Shown here: piece after piece, positions 15,909 to 24,072 of the stretch
Position numbering within the stretch: position 1 is the first letter of the stretch
Layout: every line of letters begins with the position of its first letter
Assembly (NCBI RefSeq): GCF_047739745.1
Contig: NZ_JBLLVA010000015.1
Span: 1-64,000 of the forward strand
Length of the DNA: 64,000 nt
Origin: Pseudaminobacter sp047739745
GTDB taxonomy: Bacteria > Pseudomonadota > Alphaproteobacteria > Rhizobiales > Rhizobiaceae
Direction: 5' to 3'
Made by a program: the position numbers and the translations under genes
The notes under the pieces: generated by a model
Database searches by the model: none
The model's input: only the letters and a program-made list of their open reading frames with translations
What the model was told of the DNA's origin: nothing

Positions 15909-17141
15909 ATGGGAAACGGACCTCACGATCATCACCACGGCGGTGGAAATGGCCACTCTCACGCGGAGGAAATAAGGAGCTCGACAGATGGACGGCTGGC
16001 TCTGGAGCGACTTTCGCGCATTTCGCAAAAGAAGCAGGCCGAGGAGACAGCCCGCTCGCTTGAATTTGGGCTTGAGGCCGCATCATCCGTGGTCGACCGC
16101 AGCATCTCGCTGTTCAGCCGCGGCCATCAGCCGGCCTTTGCCGGTATCAACACCTTCATGAAGGTCCCTTATTGCGAGGACATCCGCAAGATCGGCCAGT
16201 ATGAGGCGGCATTCGTCGGCGCGCCTTTCGATTCGGCAACGACTTACCGCCCCGGAACCCGTTTCGGACCCCAGGCGGTCCGACGCATTTCGGCTCTTTA
16301 TGACGGTTATTGGTTCGACGGCGGCGTCGACATCTACGAGGAGTTGGATCTCTGCGATGCCGGCGACATTTTCGTCATTCCCGGCAATATCGAAAAGACG
16401 TTCGATCAGGTCACCAAGGCGGTGTCCCACATCTATACGTCCGGGGTTTTCCCGATCATTTGCGGCGGCGATCACAGTCTCGGCTTCCCCAATGTCCGGG
16501 GCATCGCTCCGCATATCGACGGCAATGTCGGGATCATCCATATCGACCGGCATATCGATATCCAGGAAAAGGACATGGATGAGCGCATGCACACCACGCC
16601 CTGGTTCTGGACCACGCATGAGGGGCGTGACACATCGCATCGCGACCATAGCCACATGCACGATGTCGGCCTGCCGAACTGCCATCCCAAGAACCTGGTC
16701 CAGCTCGGCATCGGCGGATGGTATGGAAACCGTCCCGGCAGCGCCGTCGCGCATCAGCGCGGAACAAGCGTCATGACGATGTTCGACCTCGAGAAGCACG
16801 GGGCCAAGAAGGTGGCCGAAATGGCCCTGGAGATGGCCTGGGAAGGGTGCAAGGCGGTCTACCTGTCGTTCGACATCGACTCGATCGATCCCGGTTTCGC
16901 GCCGGGAACGGGCTCGCCGGAGCCAGGCGGTCTGCTGCCCCGCGAAGCGTTCGAGATCATTCGAACGATCGCCGCCGAGGGCCTGTGCGGGATGGAAGTT
17001 GTCGAGGTCTCACCGCCCTACGACGTCAACGACAATACGGCCCAACTTGCCTGTCGCGTCGTTCTCGACACGCTGGGTACGCTGATCGCCAACGGCAAGC
17101 TCGGACATCGCGACAAAGCGAAAGCGGACGGTGCTCGTTGA
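15909..17141 (+). CDS. Ureohydrolase-family enzyme, possible nickel-dependent guanidine hydrolase
   Basis: The start at 15909 follows AAGGA and gives 410 residues. All six arginase-family metal ligands are present: His189 (GGDHSLG), Asp213, His215 and Asp217 (DRHID), Asp322 and Asp324 (SFDIDSID). The N-terminus carries a His-rich run (DHHHGGGNGHSHAEE), and a second His-rich stretch follows WFWTTH near residue 240. The segment DRHIDIQEKDMDERMHT and the motif KNLVQLGIGGW resemble, from memory, the nickel-dependent guanidine hydrolase GdmH rather than arginase, agmatinase or formiminoglutamase. The adjacent HupE/UreJ gene supports nickel. Agmatinase or guanidinobutyrase activity remains possible. 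Confidence 0.85.
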   Translation: MGNGPHDHHHGGGNGHSHAEEIRSSTDGRLALERLSRISQKKQAEETARSLEFGLEAASSVVDRSISLFSRGHQPAFAGINTFMKVPYCEDIRKIGQYEAAFVGAPFDSATTYRPGTRFGPQAVRRISALYDGYWFDGGVDIYEELDLCDAGDIFVIPGNIEKTFDQVTKAVSHIYTSGVFPIICGGDHSLGFPNVRGIAPHIDGNVGIIHIDRHIDIQEKDMDERMHTTPWFWTTHEGRDTSHRDHSHMHDVGLPNCHPKNLVQLGIGGWYGNRPGSAVAHQRGTSVMTMFDLEKHGAKKVAEMALEMAWEGCKAVYLSFDIDSIDPGFAPGTGSPEPGGLLPREAFEIIRTIAAEGLCGMEVVEVSPPYDVNDNTAQLACRVVLDTLGTLIANGKLGHRDKAKADGAR

Positions 17142-17209
17142 GCGTGGCTTGGACCCGCTTTCTCTTTCCGCGAACAAAATCGAAATCCCTAGAGCCTTCA
17201 GGTGTTTTC

Positions 17210-17809
17210 ATGTCTAGATTCCGCATTCGCGCACTGCTGACGGCGGCTGCCGTTCTCCTCCCCTCCCTGGCCATGGCCCATACGGGACATGGCGAAGTCT
17301 CCGGTTTCGCGCACGGCTTTGCGCATCCGCTGGGCGGCCTCGACCACATCCTGGCGATGGTGATGGTCGGCCTTTTGGCCGCGCAGCTTGGCGGCCGGGC
17401 ATTGTGGCTGGTGCCGGCGAGCTTCGTTGCCGTCATGGCGCTCGGCGGCGGACTTGGCCTTGCCGGCTTCGGCCTGCCTTTCGTCGAGCTTGGCATCGCC
17501 CTGTCGATCATCGTGCTTGGCGCGGCCGTCGCCTTCGGGCTGACCGCCCCGGTCGCCGCCGCCATGGGGCTGGTCGGCTTCTTCGCCATCTTCCACGGCC
17601 ACGCCCATGGCGCCGAGATGCCGGAGACGGTGGCCGGCCTGGCCTATGGCAGCGGCTTCATCGCCGCCACCGCGCTGCTGCATGCAGCCGGCCTGGCCGG
17701 CGGGCTCGTGCTCGGCCACACCGCCGAGGCGAGAGGCGCCACGCTGGTCAAATGCCTGGGCGGTGCCGCCTCGCTGGCCGGCGTCGGCATCCTCACCGGC
17801 GTGCTGTGA
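17210..17809 (+). CDS. hupE: HupE/UreJ-family nickel transporter
   Basis: The 199-residue protein has a signal-like N-terminus ending SLAMAHTGHG, then the family signature HPLGGLDHILAM (residues 39-50), about six membrane helices and the histidine motif FHGHAHGAE in the second half. Proteins of this family move nickel or cobalt across the inner membrane, often next to urease or hydrogenase genes. Here neither is nearby and the upstream gene is a His-rich ureohydrolase, suggesting that nickel is supplied to that enzyme. It starts 68 bases after the ureohydrolase stop. Confidence 0.9.
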   Translation: MSRFRIRALLTAAAVLLPSLAMAHTGHGEVSGFAHGFAHPLGGLDHILAMVMVGLLAAQLGGRALWLVPASFVAVMALGGGLGLAGFGLPFVELGIALSIIVLGAAVAFGLTAPVAAAMGLVGFFAIFHGHAHGAEMPETVAGLAYGSGFIAATALLHAAGLAGGLVLGHTAEARGATLVKCLGGAASLAGVGILTGVL

Positions 17810-17815
17810 GCCGCC

Positions 17816-17842
17816 AGAGGCGCCCGACAATCGGGCGCCTCT
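17816..17842 (+). terminator. Hairpin after hupE, probable terminator
   Basis: A 12-base-pair perfect stem (agaggcgcccga / tcgggcgcctct) with a three-base loop lies just after the hupE stop. There is only a weak T-rich end (tcttcg), so termination may be partial and the regulator at 17891 could be partly read from the same transcript. Confidence 0.6.
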
Positions 17843-17890
17843 TCGACCGCACGAGCAGCCAGTCGCAATTCGCGAAGGAGACCCCCTGGA

Positions 17891-18595
17891 ATGAGTGAAT
17901 CATACAGCACAGTGGAACCCTCGGCCTACGAAAACGCCCGGCTGGACTTCGCGCATGCAAGCTCATCCCAACCTTGGCAACGCTGTAGCGAGAATGAGAG
18001 CCGCAAGGGGGCACTTCTGCAGGCGGCCATTGGCCGAGAGGTTCGCTCGATGCGCGCCCGACACGGCATGACCGTCATGGAACTGGCAACTGCGTCAGGC
18101 ATCTCGGTCAGCATGCTTTCGAAGGTGGAAAATGGCGCCATTTCGCCCTCCCTGGACACGCTGCATGCGCTGTCGTCCGCGCTCGGAGTGCCGCTGACTG
18201 CGTTGTTTCGACGTTTCGTCGGAAAAAGCCGCGCTGTTTTGGTGAAGGCCGGGGAGGGCATGAATGTTGAACGGCGCGGCACCCGCGCGGGCCATCAGTA
18301 CAATCTGCTTGGTTATGTCGGTTCAAGCACAAGCGGCGTTGTCGTCGAGCCCTATCTCATCACGCTGACCGAACCCTCGGATGCGTTCCCGACCTTCCAT
18401 CATGATGGAATGGAGTTCCTCTACATGCTGGAAGGCGAGGTCGTCTATCGCCACGGCAGCAGCCTCTATCGCATGACGCCGGGCGACAGCCTGTTCTTCG
18501 ACGCCGATGCGCCACACGGGCCAAAAGAGCTGACAAAATTGCCCATCCGCTTCCTCTCGGTGATTTCCTACCGCGCGGATCAGGCGAGCGGGTGA
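17891..18595 (+). CDS. XRE-family regulator with cupin domain
   Basis: The 234-residue protein has an XRE helix-turn-helix at about residues 48-103 (RARHGMTVMELATASGISVSMLSKVENG) and a C-terminal cupin at about 150-225 (FHHDGMEFLYMLEGEVVYRHG then YRMTPGDSLFFDADAPHGP). The arrangement is that of PuuR-like regulators, which sense polyamines, amino acids or related small molecules through the cupin. An AAGGAG site precedes the start. It likely regulates the upstream ureohydrolase/nickel genes. Its 3' end converges on the LysR gene at 18625, 29 bases away. Confidence 0.88.
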   Translation: MSESYSTVEPSAYENARLDFAHASSSQPWQRCSENESRKGALLQAAIGREVRSMRARHGMTVMELATASGISVSMLSKVENGAISPSLDTLHALSSALGVPLTALFRRFVGKSRAVLVKAGEGMNVERRGTRAGHQYNLLGYVGSSTSGVVVEPYLITLTEPSDAFPTFHHDGMEFLYMLEGEVVYRHGSSLYRMTPGDSLFFDADAPHGPKELTKLPIRFLSVISYRADQASG

Positions 18596-18624
18596 CCAGC
18601 GGCGATCCACCGATGCGAAAGCCT

Positions 18625-19533
18625 CTATTTCAGACAGGCAATGAAACCTTCGCGAAGCTTGTTGCGGCGCGCCAACTGCGGAAAGCTTGGATTGTCAATC
18701 ACATAGACGCCGATGGAAGGCGCGATTTCGCGTGGAAGCAAAGGCCACAATCGTCCTTCCGCTTCATCCGCCGACGCATAGTTTTCCGGCAGGAAACAAA
18801 GCCCTATTCCCAAAACCGCGAACCGCTTTGCCTCTTCAAGATGCTCGGTTACGGCCGAGACCTTGTCGCCGAGCCCATATTGCAGCCGAAAAGCCCTCAG
18901 CTCGTCGGGTTCGTCACTTCCGGTAAGAACGAAACGTTCATCCTGCAATTGCCGAGGGTCAACGAACTGCTTGCCGAACAATCGATGACTAACTCCGCAA
19001 TAGGGCCGGTGAATCTCGTCGGAAAGGAATCGGTACCTGAGTTCCGGGCGCGCAACCCTCGACGGAGCCACGCCGATGTCGATCTCGTTCCGCATGACGG
19101 AACCCGTCACATGAGTGGACGGCATGGTGGAGACGATAAGCTCTACATTCGGAAATCTAGCATGAAAAAGACTGATCGCCGCGTCCAACATGCTGCTGGT
19201 GAAATTGCTGATCAGCCCTATCGTCAGGTTCCCATGAACTTCACTGGAGGATTCATTGGCGAGACTTGGAATTTCGCGGACCGCGCGCATTATCGGAGCA
19301 CAGAGTTCTGCCAGCAGTATTCCTTCAGGCGTGAGTTCGAACCCCGCTGAGCCTCGCTTGCAGAGGGTGGCGCCGATTCGAGTCTCAAGCCGCTGGAGCG
19401 CAAGGCTGATGGCAGATTGTTTCAAGTGCGTTCGATCGGACGCTTTGGTTATCCCGCCGGCCTGTACGATTTCGTGGAATATTTTAAGTAAATTCCAATC
19501 CAACTCTCGAGCGAAATCTTCGATCGACTTCAT
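18625..19533 (-). CDS. LysR-type transcriptional regulator (paralogue B)
   Basis: The start at 19533 lies behind GGAGA and gives 302 residues, with an N-terminal helix-turn-helix (LDWNLLKIFHEIVQAGGIT, KQSAISLALQRLETRIG) and a LysR effector domain. It shares long stretches with the LysR at 12741 (LDWNLLK, SLALQRLE, RLFGK, LTGSDEPDEL), so the two arose by duplication and now face each other at the ends of the permease/ureohydrolase cluster. Its operator is expected in 19534-19670 upstream. Confidence 0.9.
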   Translation of the reverse strand: MKSIEDFARELDWNLLKIFHEIVQAGGITKASDRTHLKQSAISLALQRLETRIGATLCKRGSAGFELTPEGILLAELCAPIMRAVREIPSLANESSSEVHGNLTIGLISNFTSSMLDAAISLFHARFPNVELIVSTMPSTHVTGSVMRNEIDIGVAPSRVARPELRYRFLSDEIHRPYCGVSHRLFGKQFVDPRQLQDERFVLTGSDEPDELRAFRLQYGLGDKVSAVTEHLEEAKRFAVLGIGLCFLPENYASADEAEGRLWPLLPREIAPSIGVYVIDNPSFPQLARRNKLREGFIACLK

Positions 19534-19670
19534 GAAGAACTTGTCTCCGGATGCTTGCAATCCTGGTTTCCCTGGGTGTGTCACACAGCAGTGCGCATCC
19601 TTGGGGGCTTCTGTGCCGTCAACGCCGGATGATCTAACTGATTTGAAACTCAATAAGAAAGGGGACACGC

Positions 19671-19808
19671 ATGAAATCGAGAGACGCTTCCTCCCATTTG
19701 GGTTGGCTTCGACACGTTTTATACAGGCTGCTTGCGGTAAGGGCGGGTCGCCATTTCAGCCAGAATGCAGCAGAAAAACTCTGCCTGCTGGATAAACATC
19801 ACCGATAG
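19671..19808 (+). CDS. Possible 45-residue basic protein divergent from LysR B
   Basis: An ATG at 19671 follows an AAAGGGG site and opens a frame ending with TAG at 19806-19808. The peptide begins MKSRDASSHLGWLRHVLYRL and is rich in Leu, Arg and His. It may form an amphipathic helix similar in size to DUF1127-type small basic proteins, though the match is weak. It lies divergent from the LysR gene, the usual place for a LysR-controlled target. Size and lack of a known family keep confidence low. Confidence 0.4.
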   Translation: MKSRDASSHLGWLRHVLYRLLAVRAGRHFSQNAAEKLCLLDKHHR

Positions 19809-20089
19809 GATGCTCGTATTCAGAAAGAGTTGATGGCGGCTACGGCTCTGGAGGCAAGCAGCGACCAGGCCGGGGGCAGCTTCTGTTTGGGCTAACCGCC
19901 GGTGGCAACCAGAAGTAAGGTGTGTGAGACATATTTATCTCGACTAGCCACTGAACATACCCATTCGAGAAATCGTACACGAAATCCGGCCGCCGTTATT
20001 GGCGGCAGCGCGCCCGGAGCGGACGTGTTGTTGGCCGCGAACTCGCCGATAGTTGATCGGCGGCGATTTCAACTAGCCTTAAAAACGAT

Positions 20090-20114
20090 AAAGCCGCGGC
20101 AAACCGCGGCTTTT
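20090..20114 (-). terminator. Terminator of the tRNA-Gly gene
   Basis: The stem gccgcgg / ccgcggc with loop CAAA is flanked by A and T runs on the two sides, so it can end transcription in the minus direction (T-run tttatcg) just after the tRNA. Confidence 0.75.
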
Positions 20115-20128
20115 CGATAGAAGATAAT

Positions 20129-20203
20129 TGGAGCGGGTGAAGCGATTCGAACGCTCGACCCCAACCTTGGCAAGGTTGTGCTCTACCCCTGAGCTACACC
20201 CGC
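20129..20203 (-). tRNA. tRNA-Gly (anticodon GCC)
   Basis: On the minus strand the sequence folds as a full cloverleaf: acceptor arm GCGGGTG paired with CACCCGC, D-arm with GCTCAGGGGTAGAGC, anticodon loop CTTGCCAAG with anticodon GCC, and T-arm containing GTTCGAATC. The 3' CCA is encoded (20131-20129). The discriminator base is T, as usual for bacterial tRNA-Gly. The terminator at 20090-20114 follows directly. No integrated element is seen next to it. Confidence 0.97.
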
Positions 20204-20493
20204 TCACGTGCGGCTCTCACCGCAAGCGCAGCCTATATGGCGGAAGAGCCGGCCGATTGCAACAGGGAAACGCAGGCATTTTGCACTTAAATCGCTGCAC
20301 CAAGAGTAACTGGCTTCGAAAGCGCATATGGGGCGCGAAGCCGCGCTGGCAGGTGCGGGAAGCCTTGCCGGATCGGCCCGACGATCAGCATGAATTCTCC
20401 GCCCTGTGACGGATTCAATAGTATGAGTGAATATGAAGCGGCTCGGCGCGTCCAGTCGGATGCACCGAGCTTGATCCTGAACCTGCCGGCCGA

Positions 20494-21609
20494 TTACGCC
20501 GCCATTTGCGCGATGAATTTCTCCACCACCGCATCGCCCATCGCCGAGGTGCCGACCTCGGTATTTCCTTGCGACATGATGTCCTTGGTCCGGTAGCCGG
20601 CGTTCAGCACCGCGGCGATTGCAGCCTCGAGCGCGTCGGCCTCGGCGACCATGTTGAAGGAATAGCGCAGGCACATGGCAAAGGATGCGATCATGGCGAT
20701 CGGATTGGCGATGCCCTTGCCGGCGATATCGGGTGCGGAGCCGTGTACCGGCTCGTAGAGCGCCTTGCGCTTGCCGGTTCTCGCGTCGGGGGCGCCGAGC
20801 GAAGCCGAGGGCAGCATGCCGAGCGAGCCGGTCAGCATCGCCGCCACGTCGGACAGCATGTCGCCGAACAGATTGTCGGTCACGATCACGTCGAACTGCT
20901 TGGGCCAGCGCACGAGCTGCATGCCGCCGGCGTCGGCCAGCATGTGGTCGAGCTTGACGTCGGCATAGTTTGCCTTGTGCATCGCCGTCACCACCTCATT
21001 CCACAGCACGCCGGATTTCATGACGTTGCGCTTTTCCATCGAGGTGACGTGGTTGCGGCGGGTACGCGCAAGTTCGAAGGCGACGCCGGCAATGCGCTCG
21101 ATTTCATAGGTGTCGTAGAGCTGCGTATCGATGCCACGCTTCTGACCGTTGCCGAGATCGATGATCTCCTTCGGCTCGCCGAAATAAACGCCGCCGGTAA
21201 GCTCGCGCACGATGAGGATGTCGAGGCCCTCGACCACTTCCGGCTTCAGCGAGGACGAGGCGGCCAGCGCCGGATAGCAGATCGCCGGGCGCAGATTGGC
21301 GAAAAGCTGCATGTCCTTGCGCAGGCGCAAAAGCCCTGCCTCCGGACGGACGTCATAGGGAACCGGATCCCATTTCGGGCCGCCCACTGCACCGAGAAGC
21401 ACGGCGTCGGCAGCTATCGCCCTATCCATGTCGGCGTCGGAGATCGCCTTGCCATGCGCATCATAAGCACAGCCTCCGACCAAGCCATCCTCGGTTTCGA
21501 AGCCGGTGCCGAGCCGATCGTTCATCACCGAGATGAGCTTGCGAACCTCGCCCATCGACTCGGGGCCGATCCCGTCGCCGGGGAGAAGAAAAAGTTTGCG
21601 CGATGCCAT
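20494..21609 (-). CDS. leuB: 3-isopropylmalate dehydrogenase
   Basis: The 371-residue enzyme oxidises and decarboxylates 3-isopropylmalate in leucine synthesis. Family features include FLLPGDGIGPE at the N-terminus, LRKDMQLFANLRPA, VRELTGGVYFG, the MgADP/NAD region DNLFGDMLSDVAAML and the C-terminal EPVHGSAPDIAGKGIANP. The start at 21609 gives the usual length; an upstream ATG five codons earlier is possible. leuD lies about 1.8 kb upstream on the same strand with three unrelated genes between them. Confidence 0.97.
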   Translation of the reverse strand: MASRKLFLLPGDGIGPESMGEVRKLISVMNDRLGTGFETEDGLVGGCAYDAHGKAISDADMDRAIAADAVLLGAVGGPKWDPVPYDVRPEAGLLRLRKDMQLFANLRPAICYPALAASSSLKPEVVEGLDILIVRELTGGVYFGEPKEIIDLGNGQKRGIDTQLYDTYEIERIAGVAFELARTRRNHVTSMEKRNVMKSGVLWNEVVTAMHKANYADVKLDHMLADAGGMQLVRWPKQFDVIVTDNLFGDMLSDVAAMLTGSLGMLPSASLGAPDARTGKRKALYEPVHGSAPDIAGKGIANPIAMIASFAMCLRYSFNMVAEADALEAAIAAVLNAGYRTKDIMSQGNTEVGTSAMGDAVVEKFIAQMAA

Positions 21610-21732
21610 GAAGAGCCGTCCCAAAACAAATTATAAGCCGGGGTCTTGCTAAACGCCGAAGCGCGGCTGCGCAAGCCGAATCAAAGCCCCTGCTCTTGAG
21701 CTGTCCGGCATAGAGCCGGGACACAAAGCGTT

Positions 21733-22083
21733 TCAGCGATGCATAAGGATATTGACCAGTCGGCCGAAGGGATCGCGCACATAGAAGCGCCGCACGCCCC
21801 AAGGTTCGTCGACCGGTCCGTACTCGCTCGCGAAACCGGCCTGCCGCATGGCTTCGAAAGCGGCATCGACATCATCGACCTCGATCGAGAAGTCCGGCAC
21901 CGGCGTACCCGATCCGCCCTCGGTGGCGAAGCTGATCTGCACCTTCATTCGCTCGGGCGAGCCATAGGTGGTCATCCAGCCGTGATCCATCATGAGATCA
22001 AGGCCGAGCACGTCGCCATAGAAGCGCTTCGCCGCCGAAATGTCGCTTGTGGAGACATTGGCCATGATGCGTTTGACTTTCAT
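21733..22083 (-). CDS. VOC/glyoxalase-family protein
   Basis: The 116-residue protein has the vicinal-oxygen-chelate fold pattern: an N-terminal IMANVSTSDISAAKRFYGDVLGLDL, a middle FSIEVDDVDAAFEAMRQAGF and the C-terminal metal-site end RRFYVRDPFGRLVNILMHR. Members include glyoxalases, dioxygenases and drug-binding resistance proteins. Substrate is unknown; the form without a strong second metal motif is common among small resistance-like or binding proteins. It follows the RidA gene with 10 bases between them and is probably co-transcribed. Confidence 0.85.
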   Translation of the reverse strand: MKVKRIMANVSTSDISAAKRFYGDVLGLDLMMDHGWMTTYGSPERMKVQISFATEGGSGTPVPDFSIEVDDVDAAFEAMRQAGFASEYGPVDEPWGVRRFYVRDPFGRLVNILMHR

Positions 22084-22093
22084 GGGGCCTCCG

Positions 22094-22477
22094 TCAGCCG
22101 CCGCCTCTCAGTGCCGTCACTTCGATCTCGATTTTCATCTCGGGTTTGACGAGGCCGCAGACGATCATCGTCGCGGCCGGCCGAATGTCGCCGAAGGCAG
22201 CGCCCAGTATCGGAAACACGGCATCGACGAACGCGACGTCTGTGACATAGTAGTGGGCGCGCACGACGTCGGCGAGCGAAAAGCCCGCTTCCTCCAGAGC
22301 GCGGGCGATGGTGGCAAGGCAATTTCGCGTCTGTTCCTCGACGCTGTCGGGCATTGTCATCGTCGCATAGTCGTAGCCGGTCGTTCCCGACACGAAACAC
22401 CAGTCGCCCTGAACCACTGCCCGCGAATAGCCGGCGGTCTTTTCAAAGGGCGAGCCGGTGGAAATGAGCTTGCGCAT
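22094..22477 (-). CDS. RidA-family (YjgF/YER057c/UK114) protein
   Basis: The ATG at 22477 follows AAGGTGG and gives 127 residues. RidA features are SGTTGYDYATM, EEQTRNCLATIARALEEAG and the C-terminal RPAATMIVCGLVKPEMKIEIEVTAL, where the Arg binds the carboxylate of the substrate. RidA proteins hydrolyse reactive enamine/imine intermediates made by PLP enzymes; this version (TSMV-type replaced) belongs to one of the less characterised Rid groups. A GTG at 22492 could also serve as start. Confidence 0.85.
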   Translation of the reverse strand: MRKLISTGSPFEKTAGYSRAVVQGDWCFVSGTTGYDYATMTMPDSVEEQTRNCLATIARALEEAGFSLADVVRAHYYVTDVAFVDAVFPILGAAFGDIRPAATMIVCGLVKPEMKIEIEVTALRGGG

Positions 22478-22494
22478 CCGGTCAATCCCCACCT

Positions 22495-23316
22495 TTATTT
22501 CAGGGCCGATTCCATCAATTTGCGCAGCTCTTTCGGCCAGTTCTTTAACTGCGGCCAGGCGGCAAGCGGCGGGTTGTCACCCTGTTGCGCGAAATAGAGC
22601 TTTCGGCCGCGCGGATCGATAGCCATGAAGGCGTCGGCACTGCCGCAGGCATGCGGCACGCAGCCATGTCCGTAAAGAATACCCGACGAAGTTTGCTCAA
22701 AACCGCTGCCGACCGACAGTCCCGTTGCGACATCGTTGAGCGAGGCGCCGAGCAGTCTCTCCGCTGCCTTGTAGACGTCCTGATTGGCGAAGGCGTCAAC
22801 GATGTATGTGGGCGTGGTCGTCTCCAGATCGGTCCATTTGGTGCCCGGCTGCGGTGTATAGGCAAGTTGTCCGGCGACCGTCAGCCGTTCGTCGGGCGAC
22901 CATGCCTGGACAGGCACGGTCGCGCCCGGGAGCAGGTAGGGCACGAAGTAGAGCTTGTCTCCGGTCGCGGCGGCAGGCGGAGCGCCGCAATCTTCACCGA
23001 CCGTGTCGCTTTGCAGGCCGGTTTCTGTCTTCCAGGCGATGACGGTGGCGGGTCCGCAGGCATTACCCCCATTGCCGACGTCGAACAGCGCCACCTTGGT
23101 GCCGGAAAGCTCGATGACGCGGTTGAAGTAGACGACGTAGTTACGGGCGATCTGCCGGCCGTCATAGGCAAGAATCTTGTCGAGATCGGCGGTTTCGGTG
23201 ATGGTGAACGCGCCACCCTCGAAGGCGATTTTTTCCGGCGCCTTTTCCTGCGCGGCGGCGGAACCGCCTGCCGCGACAATTACCCCAAGGACCAGCGCCC
23301 GCACACTCCGCATCAC
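22495..23316 (-). CDS. Periplasmic hypothetical protein
   Basis: The 273-residue protein starts with a signal peptide (MMRSVRALVLGVIVAAGGSAAAQ), so the mature chain lies in the periplasm. The body contains several cysteines (GNACGPA, GEDCGAPPAA, GHGCVPHACGS) likely in disulfide bonds, and the segment CGSADAFMAIDPRGRKLYFA. Related secreted proteins of unknown role are frequent in rhizobia. It is placed between leuD and the RidA gene, with a gap of about 70 bases to leuD, and has no obvious link to leucine synthesis. Confidence 0.75.
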   Translation of the reverse strand: MMRSVRALVLGVIVAAGGSAAAQEKAPEKIAFEGGAFTITETADLDKILAYDGRQIARNYVVYFNRVIELSGTKVALFDVGNGGNACGPATVIAWKTETGLQSDTVGEDCGAPPAAATGDKLYFVPYLLPGATVPVQAWSPDERLTVAGQLAYTPQPGTKWTDLETTTPTYIVDAFANQDVYKAAERLLGASLNDVATGLSVGSGFEQTSSGILYGHGCVPHACGSADAFMAIDPRGRKLYFAQQGDNPPLAAWPQLKNWPKELRKLMESALK

Positions 23317-23387
23317 CAGCTCCTTCAGCGAAAAGAATCGGGCGGAGGGTCAGCGGTGGAAGGCGGCTTGTCAAGCCGCCGAGGCGC

Positions 23388-23993
23388 TCAGGCCCAAGGC
23401 CGGCTTTCGGCGTTCTTCTTTTCGAAGCTGTCGATGGCGGGTGCCTTCTCCATGGTCAGGCCGATATCGTCGAGACCGTTCAGCAGGCAATGGCGCTTGA
23501 ATTCATCGAGGTCGAACTTCACCACGCCGCCGTCGGGCCCACGAATCTCACGGGCTTCCAGATCGACGGTGATCGTCGCATTGGCGCCGCGCGAAGCGTC
23601 GTCCATCAGCTTGTCGAGATCCTCATGACTGACGACGATCGGCAGGATGCCGTTCTTGAAGCAGTTGTTGTAGAAGATGTCGGCGAAGCTGGTGGAGATG
23701 ACACAGCGGATGCCGAAGTCGAGAAGCGCCCAAGGCGCATGCTCGCGCGAGGAACCGCAGCCGAAATTGTCGGCCGCCACCAGGATCTGTGCGTTGCGGT
23801 AAGCCGGCTTGTTGAGCACGAAATCCGGATTTTCCGAGCCGTCCTCGTTGAACCGCATTTCCGCGAAAAGTCCTTTGCCAAGGCCGGTGCGCTTGATCGT
23901 CTTCAGATAATCCTTGGGGATGATCATGTCGGTGTCGATGTTGACGATCGGCAGTGGAGCGGCGATGCCGGTCAGTGTCGTGAATTTATCCAT
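23388..23993 (-). CDS. leuD: 3-isopropylmalate dehydratase small subunit
   Basis: The start at 23993 gives 201 residues, the usual LeuD length. The motifs MDKFTTLTGIAAPLPIVNIDTDMIIP, ADNFGCGSSREHAPWALLDFG and FADIFYNNCFKNGILPI are diagnostic. With LeuC (not in this window) it isomerises 2- to 3-isopropylmalate in leucine synthesis. It lies 79 bases upstream of the periplasmic protein gene on the same strand, and the leuB gene follows three genes later. Confidence 0.97.
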   Translation of the reverse strand: MDKFTTLTGIAAPLPIVNIDTDMIIPKDYLKTIKRTGLGKGLFAEMRFNEDGSENPDFVLNKPAYRNAQILVAADNFGCGSSREHAPWALLDFGIRCVISTSFADIFYNNCFKNGILPIVVSHEDLDKLMDDASRGANATITVDLEAREIRGPDGGVVKFDLDEFKRHCLLNGLDDIGLTMEKAPAIDSFEKKNAESRPWA

Positions 23994-24072
23994 GGCTTCT
24001 GGCCCGTCGATTGTTCGGGAAGTGTCTCGGCCCCGATTTACACAAAGGGCGCGTCGAATCAAAGGGGCCACG

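Larger units (their letters stand above)
19534..20128. other. Intergenic region between LysR B and tRNA-Gly
   Basis: The region holds a possible 45-codon gene (19671-19808), the putative operator of the divergent LysR gene and the tRNA terminator at 20090-20114. Between 19809 and 20089 I see no credible gene or structured RNA; the short frame at 19902-20120 lacks a good start and has no coding character. Confidence 0.5.

Noticed and set aside
20129..20203. tRNA-Gly as an integration site
   Set aside because: No integrase, no direct repeat of the tRNA 3' end and no composition change was seen on either side.
20506..21636. Plus-strand frame of 376 codons opposite leuB
   Set aside because: leuB is certain; the antisense frame is His/Gly-rich without motifs.
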